Shown: positions 17,152 through 25,491 of the stretch, one piece after another
Position numbering within the stretch: position 1 is the first letter of the stretch
How the letters are laid out: every line of letters starts with the position of its first letter
Origin: an uncultured Acidobacteriota bacterium
GTDB lineage: Bacteria > Acidobacteriota > Thermoanaerobaculia > Multivoradales > SZUA-115
DNA length: 33,280 nt
NCBI GenBank assembly: GCA_937867335.1
Contig: CALMKX010000172.1
Span: forward strand, 1-33,280
Direction of reading: 5' to 3'
Program-made: the position numbers and the translations under genes
The notes under the pieces: model-generated
The model's input: the letters and a program-made list of their open reading frames with translations, nothing else
Told to the model about the DNA's origin: nothing
Database searches by the model: none

Positions 17152-19002
17152 ATGTCCCTCCTCTGTCAGGTCTGCGGCGCCGCCAACCACTCCGAAGCCG
17201 AGCATTGCCGTCGCTGCCACGCCAAGCTCCTGGTGGTCTCCGGGCCGGAGGCGGCCGAGGAAGAGAGCTACGAGGAAGGGCGAGAGGAGGGCTTCTCGTT
17301 CGACGAGCACTTGCTCGAGCGGATCTCGGTGCTCGAGGAGGCGGTGAAGCGCACCACCGACGCGGTGCGCCAGCTGCTGTCGGCGCTGCGCAAGCAGGAG
17401 CGCAACCTGCTGATCAACTACGCCGGCCTCGAGACCGCCCGCGAGCTGCTGGAGGGCAAGGGGCTGGTGAGCCGCGAGGAGTGGGGAGAGCTGTGGTCGG
17501 CCCGGATGGACCAGCAGCTCCTGGCCCTCGAGAAGAGGGATCGCTTCCTCGCCGGCAAGGAACGGATCGTGGCCCTCTACAGCGGCGCCCACCGCAAGGA
17601 GTTCCTCGAGTTCCTGGAGGACGCCGAGTACGCGCTGTTCGGCCTGGATGTCTCGGCGGCAGTCAACTCGCTCGAGAATGCGTTCTACCTGGATCTCGCC
17701 AACTACGAGCTGGCCTGCTTCCTGGGCGAGTTCTACTTCAACGAGGGCGAGCCGGAGCGGGCCCTCGGCTACTTCCAGCGGGTGCTGGCGGTGATGCCGG
17801 AGCACTACGAGGGGCTGGTGTTCTCGGGCGTGATCCACCACGAGCGCGGCGAGATGGCCGAGGCCGAGAAGCTGCTGAAGCGGGCGGTGGCTCGCTATCC
17901 GGAGTCGTTCCTGCCGAATTTCAGCCTGGGCGCGGCCTCGGCCGGTATGGGCCAGCTGGCCCGGGCGGTGCGCTACCTCGAGGCCGCGGTGGCGATCGAT
18001 CCGGTGCCTCAGGCGCAGTTCCTGCTCGGCCGCTGCTACTTCGAGATGGGCAAAGTGGGGCCGGCGATCCGCGCTTTGAAAGAGGTCGTGCGCCGCGACC
18101 CGGCTCACGAGGAGGCCCATGATCTCCTGGGCGTGGCATTCCTCGAGCGCGGCTGGACGCAGAAGGCCTTGGCTTCCTTCCGCGCTGCGCAGCGCCTCGC
18201 TCCGGCCAAGATGCGCTACCAGGATCTGGTGCGCTACCTGTCCGGCCAGCGCGGTGCGCCGCTGCCGGAGGTCGCGGGCGAGGCGAAGAAGCTGCTCACC
18301 GAGGCCGAGCAGCATCTGGCCCAGGGCCGGACCAAGCGGGCCCTGGCTCTCTTGAAGCGCGGCCTCGAGCTCGAGCCGGACCATCCGACGCTCTTGATCA
18401 GCTACGCCGTGGCCTGTCTCGCGGCCAATCGCGGCCAGGAGATCGAGGCGGTGGCTCAGAAGGTGCTGGACGCCAACCCGGACGAGATGCTGAAAGCCAC
18501 GGCCTATGCCACGTGGATCGCGGCGTTGCGCAGCCAGGGCAAGCTGCGGGAGGGCAACCGCTTGGGCAAGCGGCTGCTCGAGGAGGGCTCGAGCCCCTTC
18601 GCCCGCACCATTGCTTTCTACGAGATGGCCTACAACCTGGCCGAGATGGAAGAGGACCTGGACTCCGCTCTGGAGTTCGCGGAGCGCTCGCTGGCGCTCG
18701 CCCCGGAGGAGCTGCGGGCCTTCCCGATGGCCGCGCTGGGCTGGGTGCACTACAAGCGGCGAGACTACCAGCGGGCGGTGAACTTGCTCACCGAAGCGAG
18801 CGAGCTCGGCCCCTCCCCCACCACCCTCACCCACCTGGGCATGGCCCTGCTCGCCTCGGGCCAGGACGAAGCGGCCCGCAAGGTGCTGTCGCAGGTGCGC
18901 GGCGCCGCGGCCCGCGGGCAGGTGCTGGCCGAACGAATGATGGATGTGATGAAAGACAGCGGCCGGCTGCTCGAGCGAGTGCGCCGGCATCAGAAGAAGT
19001 AG
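17152..19002 (+). CDS. Zinc-ribbon TPR protein
   Basis: A 616-residue cytoplasmic protein. Residues 5-22 form a zinc ribbon (CQVC and CRRC). An acidic linker and a coiled coil (~50-85) follow, then an array of TPR helices covers about residues 175-605 (for example LACFLGEFYFNEGEPERALGYFQRVL, AQFLLGRCYFEMGKVGPAIRALKEVV and LTHLGMALLASGQDEAARKVL). TPR arrays bind protein partners; nothing identifies the partner. It lies 22 bases after the dehydrogenase and 12 bases before proS on the same strand, so the three are probably one transcript without an obvious shared pathway. Confidence 0.8.
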   Translation: MSLLCQVCGAANHSEAEHCRRCHAKLLVVSGPEAAEEESYEEGREEGFSFDEHLLERISVLEEAVKRTTDAVRQLLSALRKQERNLLINYAGLETARELLEGKGLVSREEWGELWSARMDQQLLALEKRDRFLAGKERIVALYSGAHRKEFLEFLEDAEYALFGLDVSAAVNSLENAFYLDLANYELACFLGEFYFNEGEPERALGYFQRVLAVMPEHYEGLVFSGVIHHERGEMAEAEKLLKRAVARYPESFLPNFSLGAASAGMGQLARAVRYLEAAVAIDPVPQAQFLLGRCYFEMGKVGPAIRALKEVVRRDPAHEEAHDLLGVAFLERGWTQKALASFRAAQRLAPAKMRYQDLVRYLSGQRGAPLPEVAGEAKKLLTEAEQHLAQGRTKRALALLKRGLELEPDHPTLLISYAVACLAANRGQEIEAVAQKVLDANPDEMLKATAYATWIAALRSQGKLREGNRLGKRLLEEGSSPFARTIAFYEMAYNLAEMEEDLDSALEFAERSLALAPEELRAFPMAALGWVHYKRRDYQRAVNLLTEASELGPSPTTLTHLGMALLASGQDEAARKVLSQVRGAAARGQVLAERMMDVMKDSGRLLERVRRHQKK

Positions 19003-19013
19003 AGGGAGCTGCC

Positions 19014-20714
19014 ATGCGCTGGACCCAGTATTACCTGTTCACCACCCGCGAAGCACCGGCCGACGCCGAAGTGCCGAGCCATCGGCTGATGATGCGCTCG
19101 GGGATGATCAAGAAGGTGGCCGCGGGCATCTACAGCTACTTGCCGTCGGGCTGGCGCAGCCTTTCCAAGCTGATGGCGATCGTTCGCCGCGAGCTCGACA
19201 GGAGCGGTTGCGTGGAGCTCTCGATGCCAGCGATCCAACCGGCCGAGCTGTGGCAGGAATCCGGCCGCTGGCAGCGCTACGGCAAGGAGCTGCTGCGGAT
19301 CAGCGATCGTCACGAGCGGCAGTTCTGCTTCGGCCCCACGCACGAGGAAGTGATCACCGATATCGTGCGGCGGGATGTGAAGAGCTACCGCCAGCTGCCG
19401 ATCTCGCTCTACCAGATCCAGACCAAGTTCCGCGACGAGATCCGCCCCCGCTTCGGGTTGATGCGCGGGCGCGAGTTCCTGATGAAGGACGCCTATTCGT
19501 TCCACTCGAGCGCCGAGAGCCTGGACGCGACGTACGAGGAGATGAAGGCGGCCTACCAGCGGATTTTCCGCGCCTGCCACCTGGATTTCGCGGTGGTGGA
19601 GGCGGATACCGGCACGATCGGCGGCTCGTCGTCGCACGAGTTCATGGTGACGGCCGAAACCGGCGAGAGCGAGATCGTGCGCAACGCAGCGGACGGCTAC
19701 GCGGCGAATACGGAGAAGGCGAACGCGGCGCCGCTGGTGGCGCCGGCGGCCGAGGAGCCGGTGGCGCTGGCCGAGGTGCCCACGCCGGGCAAGAGCTCGG
19801 TGCCGGACGTAGCGGCCTTCCTCGCGGTGCCCACGCAGAAGGTGGTGAAGACGCTGGTCTACGAAACGGACAAGGGGCCGATCGTGGCGGCGGTGCGCGG
19901 GGATCGCGAGGTGAACGAGGTGAAACTCGGCAACCTGGTGGACGCCGAGTGGCTGCAGCTCGCGGGCGAGGAGACGGTGGTGAAGGTGACCGGCTCGCCG
20001 CCGGGCTTCGCCGGGCCGGTGGGGTTGAAGGGGGTGCGGGTGGTGGCGGACGAGTCGGTGCGCGGGCTGACCAACTTCGTCTGCGGCGCCAACAAGGGAG
20101 AGACGCACCTGACCGGCGTGAACTGGGGCCGGGACGCCAGCCCCACGGATTGGGCGGACATCCTGCTGGTACGCGACGGGGACCTCTCGCCCCTGGGCGG
20201 CGGGCCGCTCGAAATGTCGCGCGGCATCGAAGTGGGGCACATCTTCAAGCTGGGCACCAAGTACTCGGCAGCGATGGGCTGCAACTACACGGACGACGCC
20301 GGCAACGATCTGCCGATGATCATGGGCTGCTACGGCCTGGGCATCGGCCGTACGGTGGCGGCGGCGATCGAGCAGAACCACGATGCGGACGGCATCGTCT
20401 GGCCGATGCCTTTGGCCCCGTTCCAGGTGCTGTTGGCGGCCCTGAACATGGAAGACTCGACGGTGGTGGAGACGGCGGAGCGGCTGTACCAGGAGCTCTC
20501 CGGCCAGAACGTCGAGGTGCTCTACGACGACCGCAACGAGCGGCCGGGAGTGAAGTTCAAGGACGCGGATCTGGTGGGAATTCCGCTGCGACTGACGGTC
20601 GGGGCGAAGTCCCTCGCCGAGGGCAAGGTGGAAATGTCGTTCCGCCGGGACCGCGAGAAGCAATTGGTGCCGTTGTCGGACGTGGTGGCGCGAGTTCGCG
20701 GCCTCCTGGGCTAG
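19014..20714 (+). CDS. proS: Prolyl-tRNA synthetase (bacterial type with editing domain)
   Basis: A 566-residue class II synthetase that charges tRNA-Pro. Motif 1 region: MPAIQPAELWQESGRW (~71-86). Motif 2 region: FGPTHEEV (106-113) and KFRDEIRPRFGLMRGREFLMKDAYSF (138-163). Motif 3: YGLGIGRTVAAAIEQ (~439-453). Between motifs 2 and 3, about residues 225-405, is the YbaK-like editing insertion (VPDVAAFLAVPTQKVVKTLVYET) that removes mischarged Ala-tRNA-Pro. The C-terminal anticodon-binding domain (VLLAALNMEDSTVVETAERLY to the end) is complete. The ATG at 19014 has AGGGAG six bases upstream. The gene ends in a strong hairpin shared with the convergent neighbour. Confidence 0.97.
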   Translation: MRWTQYYLFTTREAPADAEVPSHRLMMRSGMIKKVAAGIYSYLPSGWRSLSKLMAIVRRELDRSGCVELSMPAIQPAELWQESGRWQRYGKELLRISDRHERQFCFGPTHEEVITDIVRRDVKSYRQLPISLYQIQTKFRDEIRPRFGLMRGREFLMKDAYSFHSSAESLDATYEEMKAAYQRIFRACHLDFAVVEADTGTIGGSSSHEFMVTAETGESEIVRNAADGYAANTEKANAAPLVAPAAEEPVALAEVPTPGKSSVPDVAAFLAVPTQKVVKTLVYETDKGPIVAAVRGDREVNEVKLGNLVDAEWLQLAGEETVVKVTGSPPGFAGPVGLKGVRVVADESVRGLTNFVCGANKGETHLTGVNWGRDASPTDWADILLVRDGDLSPLGGGPLEMSRGIEVGHIFKLGTKYSAAMGCNYTDDAGNDLPMIMGCYGLGIGRTVAAAIEQNHDADGIVWPMPLAPFQVLLAALNMEDSTVVETAERLYQELSGQNVEVLYDDRNERPGVKFKDADLVGIPLRLTVGAKSLAEGKVEMSFRRDREKQLVPLSDVVARVRGLLG

Positions 20715-20720
20715 GCGCTC

Positions 20721-20754
20721 GCCCCGGAGCGGCCCGAACGGGTGGCTCCGGGGC
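20721..20754. terminator. Bidirectional terminator between proS and the Cys-rich gene
   Basis: A perfect 10-bp stem, GCCCCGGAGC/GCTCCGGGGC, with a nested CCCG-AA-CGGG tip, fills most of the 49-base gap between two converging genes. The short distance to both stop codons (7 and 10 bases) supports termination in both directions. Confidence 0.7.
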
Positions 20755-20763
20755 TCGGGCTCT

Positions 20764-21117
20764 CTAACGGCAGCAGTAGTAGATCTCCTGGTTGCGGAAA
20801 TCCCAGCCGTTGGGGCAGGAGCCGGTCCACTGGTTCCAGCAGGAGTCGTAGGTCCGGCAGACCTCGTAATCCTTCACATACTCTTCGTACCAGGCCCAGA
20901 AACACGCCCGCTGGATGGGCGCCGGGGTCATGTTGGGCAGCTCCTGGCTCTGGAGCGGGTCGCCCACGCTGGCCGGTGCTTCTTGTGCAGCCGTCCCGGC
21001 GAGGACCGCCGGCGTCTGGGCCGCGCCGGCGTCGTCGGCCAGCAGCGGGGCCGCGGCGGCGAGGAGGAGGAGAGCGGGGAGGGTTACGCGCAGCAACCGA
21101 CTCGGAAACTTGAACAT
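20764..21117 (-). CDS. Small secreted Cys-rich protein
   Basis: A 117-residue exported protein of unknown function. The ATG at 21117 has a near-perfect AGGAGGT six bases upstream. A basic start (FKFPSRLLR) and a long Leu/Ala core end in a signal cleavage site near LLA-DD (~27). After an Ala/Pro-rich linker, the last ~46 residues contain six cysteines and many aromatic residues (CFWAWYEEYVKDYEVC, SCW, SCP, ending YYCCR), so a disulphide-stabilised mini-domain is likely. Six cysteines allow three disulphides. There is no immunity or export gene beside it, so a peptide toxin role is not supported. Confidence 0.7.
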   Translation of the reverse strand: MFKFPSRLLRVTLPALLLLAAAAPLLADDAGAAQTPAVLAGTAAQEAPASVGDPLQSQELPNMTPAPIQRACFWAWYEEYVKDYEVCRTYDSCWNQWTGSCPNGWDFRNQEIYYCCR

Positions 21118-21330
21118 GGCGGACCTCCTGGAAGGCCCGGGCGGTTCGTCCGCTCGGGAAAATCTCTCAAAGTGCGGAGTTGGCAATGCCGAGAGTCACC
21201 TAGAAGAAGGTGTGGCGGCCGGGGTCGGCCGGGACAGCGGGCGGCTGGCTCCTGCGGCTGTGGAGTTCGGCTGCGCGGGATCCGGCGAAGGGGGGCGTTC
21301 CCTTCCAAGCCGTGCCCTCCGTGCGTAGGG

Positions 21331-21346
21331 GCGCAGCATGCTGCGC
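21331..21346. repeat. Perfect 16-bp palindrome
   Basis: GCGCAGCATGCTGCGC is a perfect palindrome preceded by TAGGGG. It sits in the 254-base gap 21118-21371, 25 bases past the stop of the amidohydrolase gene. It resembles extragenic palindromes of the TAGGGGCG type. It could be a dispersed REP-like element or a terminator stem. Nothing else was recognised in this gap. Confidence 0.4.
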
Positions 21347-21371
21347 GCTCGGTTCGGAGCTTCGGCCCGGC

Positions 21372-23045
21372 TCAGGGCCCGGGGCGCCAGCCGGGGCCCT
21401 TGACGAAGCGGCCGGGGTGGGCTCCGGTGTGGTGGCCGTCGAGGAGCACGGGCACGCCGTTGACCAGCACGGCCTGGACTCCGGTGGCCAGCTGGTGGGG
21501 CTTTTCGAAGGTGGCGTGGTCGGTGATGGTGGCCGGGTCGAACACCACCACGTCGGCGAAGTAGCCGGGTTGGAGTTGGCCTCGGTGGTCCAGCCGCAGG
21601 TTGGCAGCCGGCAACGCAGCGAGGCGGCGTACGGCCTCGGCAAGGGAGATCCGCTTCTCCTCGCGTACGTAGCGGCCGAGCACGCGGGCGAAGGTGCCGT
21701 AGGCGCGGGGATGGGGCTGGGCATCGGTGAACGGGGGCTCGGGGGCGATCGAGCCGGCGTCGGAGCCGAAGCTCACCCAGGGCAGGGCAATCTCGCGGGC
21801 CACGTTCTCCTCGCTCATGGTGAAGCGCACGGTGCCCACGCGGCTGTTGTCTTCGATGATCAGGTCCATGGCGGTCTCTTCCGCCGAGGTACCGCGCTCG
21901 TTGGCCACGGAGGCCAGGGTGCGGCCGGTCAAGGGGCGCAGCGCGGGATTGCGGAAGCTCACCAGCAGGATGTCTTCCGGCGGGATCATGTCCATCTCCG
22001 CCACCAGCCGCCGGCGGATCTGCGGGTCCTTGAGCCGGGCGACAAAGGCGTCGTGCCCGCCCTCTTGCACCCAGGGCGGGAAAACGATGGCGAGGCCGGT
22101 GCCGCTCGCCGGGTACGGGTAGAGGTTGGCGGTCACCGCCAAGCCCTCGGCGCGTGCCGCTTCGATCCGGTGGATGAGCTCCGGGAGCTTGCCCCAGTTC
22201 TCCTTGCCGGAGACCTTGAGATGGTAGATCTCGCCGCGGGCCCCGGACTCGCGCACGATGCGCAGGAACTCGTCCAGGCCCTCGAAAACGCGGTCCCCCT
22301 CGTTGCGGATGTGCGAGATGTACATCCCTCCGGACTCGGCCGCCACCCTGGCGAGGGCGATCAGCTCTTCGGTGGAGGCATAGACCGCCGGCGTGTAGGG
22401 CAGCGAGGAGGCCACGCCCATCGCCCCCTCGTGCATCGCCTGGCGGGCGAGCTCCTGCATGCGGACGAGCTCCTCCGGGGTGGCCGGGCGGTCGTCGTAG
22501 CCGATCACGTGGATGCGCAAGGTCGTGGCACCCACGAAGGAGGCCACGTTGGGCGAGACGCCGCGCTGCTCGAGGTAGGCCAGGTATTCGCCCAGGGTGG
22601 TCCAGGCCACCTGCCAGCCGGCCTCCTTCTCGTCGCGGCGGCGGGCCTCTTTCATGGCCTCCGAAAGCGGGCCCATCGACCAGCCCTCGCCGAAGACCTC
22701 GAGGGTCACTCCCTGGGAGATGTCGGAGAGGGAGCGCGGGTCGATCAGCAGGGGCTCGTCCGCCCAGGAGAGCATGTTGATGAAACCGGGCGCCACCGCC
22801 AGCCCTTGGGCCGGGATCTCCTGCTTGCCCCGCACCTCGGAAAGGTCCCCGATCGCCGCGATGCGGTCCCCCGAAATCGCCACATCCGCCACCCGCCCGG
22901 GACCCCCGCTGCCGTCGTACACGGTGCCGCCGCGCACGATGACGTCGTACTGGGGAGTCTCCTCCCGGCCCCGCTCGGCCGTGGCGCAGGCGAGGACGGG
23001 ATAGAGTAGGAGGGCTAGAAGGAGCCAGGGGCCGGCGTGGTGCAT
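21372..23045 (-). CDS. D-aminoacylase-like amidohydrolase, lipoprotein, with atypical metal site
   Basis: A 557-residue envelope lipoprotein: hydrophobic signal ending in lipobox VLAC (~17-20). The body matches the N-acyl-D-amino-acid deacylase/dihydroorotase-like family: YDVIVRGGTVYDGSGGPGRVADVAI, VAPGFINM, YISHIRNEGD, IYHLKVSGK, FGSDAG and GYFADVVVFDP. Most members have HxH after GFI and a Cys zinc ligand in a GNCG segment. Here the sites read GFINMLSWADE and VFGEGWSMGP, so HxH is L-S-W and Cys is Glu, while the two later His and the SDAG Asp remain. The same variant seems, from memory, to recur in a subfamily, so activity may be altered and not lost. The ATG at 23045 is chosen over 23060 because the latter lies inside the TATGCT box. 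It is divergent from the propeller-thioredoxin gene. Confidence 0.82.
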   Translation of the reverse strand: MHHAGPWLLLALLLYPVLACATAERGREETPQYDVIVRGGTVYDGSGGPGRVADVAISGDRIAAIGDLSEVRGKQEIPAQGLAVAPGFINMLSWADEPLLIDPRSLSDISQGVTLEVFGEGWSMGPLSEAMKEARRRDEKEAGWQVAWTTLGEYLAYLEQRGVSPNVASFVGATTLRIHVIGYDDRPATPEELVRMQELARQAMHEGAMGVASSLPYTPAVYASTEELIALARVAAESGGMYISHIRNEGDRVFEGLDEFLRIVRESGARGEIYHLKVSGKENWGKLPELIHRIEAARAEGLAVTANLYPYPASGTGLAIVFPPWVQEGGHDAFVARLKDPQIRRRLVAEMDMIPPEDILLVSFRNPALRPLTGRTLASVANERGTSAEETAMDLIIEDNSRVGTVRFTMSEENVAREIALPWVSFGSDAGSIAPEPPFTDAQPHPRAYGTFARVLGRYVREEKRISLAEAVRRLAALPAANLRLDHRGQLQPGYFADVVVFDPATITDHATFEKPHQLATGVQAVLVNGVPVLLDGHHTGAHPGRFVKGPGWRPGP

Positions 23046-23055
23046 CCTGCGGCCA

Positions 23056-23061
23056 AGCATA
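23056..23061 (-). promoter_or_regulatory. Likely -10 (TATGCT) for the amidohydrolase gene
   Basis: On the minus strand GGC-TATGCT ends ten bases before the ATG at 23045, giving an almost leaderless transcript and deciding between two possible start codons. The hexamer is the same as before the genes at 776 and 3019. Confidence 0.4.
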
Positions 23062-23134
23062 GCCGAGTCGCTAGGGAGTTCGAGTGGCAGGCGAGCGCCC
23101 TGGAGCGAGCAACAACCGAGAGGCTTGTCGGACA

Positions 23135-24841
23135 GTGACCAGCAAAGGAACACGGAAGTGGGCTGCACGGCCAGGAGGTTGTGCGCTTCTCGGGGTAGCT
23201 CTCGCCCTGGTGAGCACTTTCAGGAGTGCAACCGCTGCCGAGGAGAGCGGAACCGAGCAGATTCCGCAGGTTGCCATCCTTGCTGCTCCCACTCCCCCTG
23301 GAGCTAGGGCCCCTGCCCTTGCCGTCGAAGGGCCCACCACCGTCACCAAGGAACACCAGATTCTGCTCACCTGGCTCGAGCCCGGCCAAGACGCGATGCG
23401 GCTGCGCTTCTCTCGCCACTCGTCGGCAGGCTGGAGCCCACCTTTGACCGTTGCGGAAGGCCTGGCGAGCCCGCTGCCAGGAGATTCGTCTTCGCTCGCC
23501 CTGATCGAAACCCAGGGTGTGCGCCGCACCCTCCTCGCGCGAACCGGCGAAGTTCTCTCCCACTCCGGAGACGGCGGACTCACCTGGAGCCGACTCCCGG
23601 CCCCTCCGCTCGCCTTCGCCTCCTTCGCGGGAGCCGACGATGCCGCGTGGGTCTTCTGGCCAAAGCTCCGAACCGACGGCACCACCGAGCTCCATGGCTC
23701 TCCGGTGATGACTGGCGAGGCCGTGCTGGCCTCGGCCGTGGCACCCGGAGTGCCAAGCTCCGCAGCCACCACCTGGGATGGCCCGGTGGTGGTGTTCCGC
23801 AGCAGTGGCTCCCAGCCCGCTAGCCTCGCCGTCGTGCGCCGCGAGGCAGGCCGCTGGCTGCCTCCGGTTCCACTCGAGGGCAGCGCGGCGCTCTCAGAAG
23901 ACGAGATCGAGAGCGCTCCTCGGCTAGCCGCCTGGCATCGCGAAGTGGTGGTCGCTTGGCATGCCGGGAACGGGCAGGTACTGGCCGCTTTCTCGGCGGA
24001 CTCGGGACGCAGCTTCGGCAAGCCGATCGAAGTGGCCGCTGGCGATCCGAAGTCCCGCCCGGAGGGCTCGCCGGCGCTGGCGATCACCGAGAGCGAAGCA
24101 CTCGTCTTGTGGTCCTCCGCGGGGACAGACGGCGCAACCCGGCTGAGTTTGGCGCGGGTCCGGCCAGAGGGCCAGCTGGGCGATCCGCTGGAAGTGATGA
24201 GGCTCGAGCCCCGCGCTCTTGCGGGCGAGCTAGGAATGGCTCTCGCCGGAGACCGGCTGGTCGTGGCCTGGCAGGAAGGAGAGCCCCCCCAGGTACGCCT
24301 CCTCGAGGTGCCTCTCGAGCTCCTTCCGGCGGCCCGCGAGCGCAAGCCCCAGCAGCCGGTACCGGCCTATTCCGGCCATGGCCGAGTGGGCGAATCCGTT
24401 CCCGCGACTGAAGTGATGTCGCTCGAAGGAGAGCGAGCCTCTCTCGCCCAGCTCCGGGGGCAGCCCTTGCTGCTCAACTTCTGGGCCACCTGGTGCCAGC
24501 CCTGCCTGGCGGAGATGGCGGAGCTCACCAACCTTGCCAGCCGCTACGCCCAGGCGGGGCTGGTGGTCGTGGCGGCCAGCGTGGACGATCCTGCAGCCCG
24601 GGAGAGGGTGGCTCGATTCACCAAGGAGCGGCAGCTACCCTTTCCGATCTGGCTCGACCCGGAGACTCGCCTTGCCGGAGACTTACGAGTGCAGACCTTG
24701 CCGGTGACCTTCGTGATCGATCGCCAAGGGCGCATTCTCTGGCGTCAGGACGAGCCGGTCCAGCCGAACGACCCCAAGCTCGAGACGATTCTGCGACTGG
24801 CGATCGGAAGTCCCGCGGCGGATACGACCGCCGCCCCTTGA
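23135..24841 (+). CDS. Secreted beta-propeller fused to a TlpA-like thioredoxin domain
   Basis: A 568-residue exported protein. The GTG at 23135 gives a good signal peptide (basic start, core GCALLGVALALVS, cleavage near ATA-AE). Residues ~40-390 contain sialidase/BNR-like repeats (LLTWLEPGQDAMRLRFSRHS, LTVAEG, SGDGGLTWSRLPAP, ADSGRSFGKPIEVAAG, LVVAWQEG). Residues ~415-560 are a TlpA/ResA-type thioredoxin domain with WCQPC (Cys454 and Cys457), the cis-Pro segment QTLPVTFVIDRQGRIL, and ASVDD. The domain is probably a thiol reductase outside the cytoplasm, acting on disulphides or in cytochrome c or copper-protein maturation. The SCO and multicopper oxidase genes lie just beyond a shared terminator on the opposite strand, which makes a copper/redox link possible but unproven. 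Confidence 0.82.
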   Translation: MTSKGTRKWAARPGGCALLGVALALVSTFRSATAAEESGTEQIPQVAILAAPTPPGARAPALAVEGPTTVTKEHQILLTWLEPGQDAMRLRFSRHSSAGWSPPLTVAEGLASPLPGDSSSLALIETQGVRRTLLARTGEVLSHSGDGGLTWSRLPAPPLAFASFAGADDAAWVFWPKLRTDGTTELHGSPVMTGEAVLASAVAPGVPSSAATTWDGPVVVFRSSGSQPASLAVVRREAGRWLPPVPLEGSAALSEDEIESAPRLAAWHREVVVAWHAGNGQVLAAFSADSGRSFGKPIEVAAGDPKSRPEGSPALAITESEALVLWSSAGTDGATRLSLARVRPEGQLGDPLEVMRLEPRALAGELGMALAGDRLVVAWQEGEPPQVRLLEVPLELLPAARERKPQQPVPAYSGHGRVGESVPATEVMSLEGERASLAQLRGQPLLLNFWATWCQPCLAEMAELTNLASRYAQAGLVVVAASVDDPAARERVARFTKERQLPFPIWLDPETRLAGDLRVQTLPVTFVIDRQGRILWRQDEPVQPNDPKLETILRLAIGSPAADTTAAP

Positions 24842-24874
24842 GCCGCCACGGGGTGTGGCAGCTCAGAGGGGCGG
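24831..24874. terminator. Bidirectional terminator between converging genes
   Basis: The arms CCGCCCCTTGAGC and GCTCAGAGGGGCGG pair with one bulge around a second hairpin GCCAC-GGGGT-GTGGC. The left arm includes the stop codon of the propeller-thioredoxin gene, and the whole structure fills the 41-base convergent gap. Confidence 0.65.
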
Positions 24875-24882
24875 TTGCCTGA

Positions 24883-25491
24883 CTACTGAGCTGGGGAAGA
24901 GCCCAGTGCGGAACGGGCCTCCCGAGCCTCCTTGGCTTCCGTGGGGCCGAAAGCCAACCGCAGCAGCCACTCCTTGAGGCGCTTGGCGAAGAGCTGACTG
25001 CGAGGGGAATCGCCCAGAGCCGCGTCCCCTTCACTCACCGCTGCCGCCAAGTCCTGCGAAAACTGGGAGCTCGCCACGCTCGGGTCATGGTCGCTCTGGC
25101 GATCAGCGTGGAAGGAGCCCCGAATCCGTTTCACGGCGCTGGCCGCCCAGCTTTGGAAGCTCTCTTGCGCCGGCCCGGTCAGTCCCAAGAAGACGGACGT
25201 CTTCTCGATGGCCTGGGTGCGGAACTCGGCGATGGAGATCCGGTCGCCGTGCTCCCAGCGCTGCAACTCTTCGAACTCGGCCCAGAGGTGCTCATGGTCG
25301 CGAACATCAGCCATCTTGAGGCCAGGTATACCCGGTTGGAACTCCGGCTCGGCTGGAGACTGCCCTGCCTGAGCTTCGCTGGCACTAGCCGGCAGCCAGC
25401 CTGCACTGACCCAGGCGAACAGCATCAGCAGCATCAGCCACCCTGGGCCCAAAGAGCCGCTCGCAACCTGCTGCTTCCGCAGTTCGCTCAT
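24883..25491 (-). CDS. Small secreted/anchored protein at the end of the oxidase-SCO operon
   Basis: A 202-residue protein of unknown function. ATG at 25491 overlaps the SCO stop (ATGA), so the two are translationally coupled. An N-terminal hydrophobic stretch (LMLLMLFAWVSAGWL, ~17-32) is followed by PASASEA, consistent with a signal peptide. The rest is polar and helical, with EFEELQRWEHGDRISIAEFRTQAIEKTSVFLGLTGPAQESFQSWAASAVKRI in the middle. No cysteine or heme motif is present. Its position downstream of SCO suggests an accessory role in the same secreted copper/redox process. Confidence 0.65.
   Translation of the reverse strand: MSELRKQQVASGSLGPGWLMLLMLFAWVSAGWLPASASEAQAGQSPAEPEFQPGIPGLKMADVRDHEHLWAEFEELQRWEHGDRISIAEFRTQAIEKTSVFLGLTGPAQESFQSWAASAVKRIRGSFHADRQSDHDPSVASSQFSQDLAAAVSEGDAALGDSPRSQLFAKRLKEWLLRLAFGPTEAKEAREARSALGSSPAQ

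Noticed and set aside
25488-25490. Third recoded UGA at the end of the SCO gene
   Set aside because: It forms a normal ATGA overlap with the next gene, and no SECIS-like hairpin or plausible protein follows in frame.
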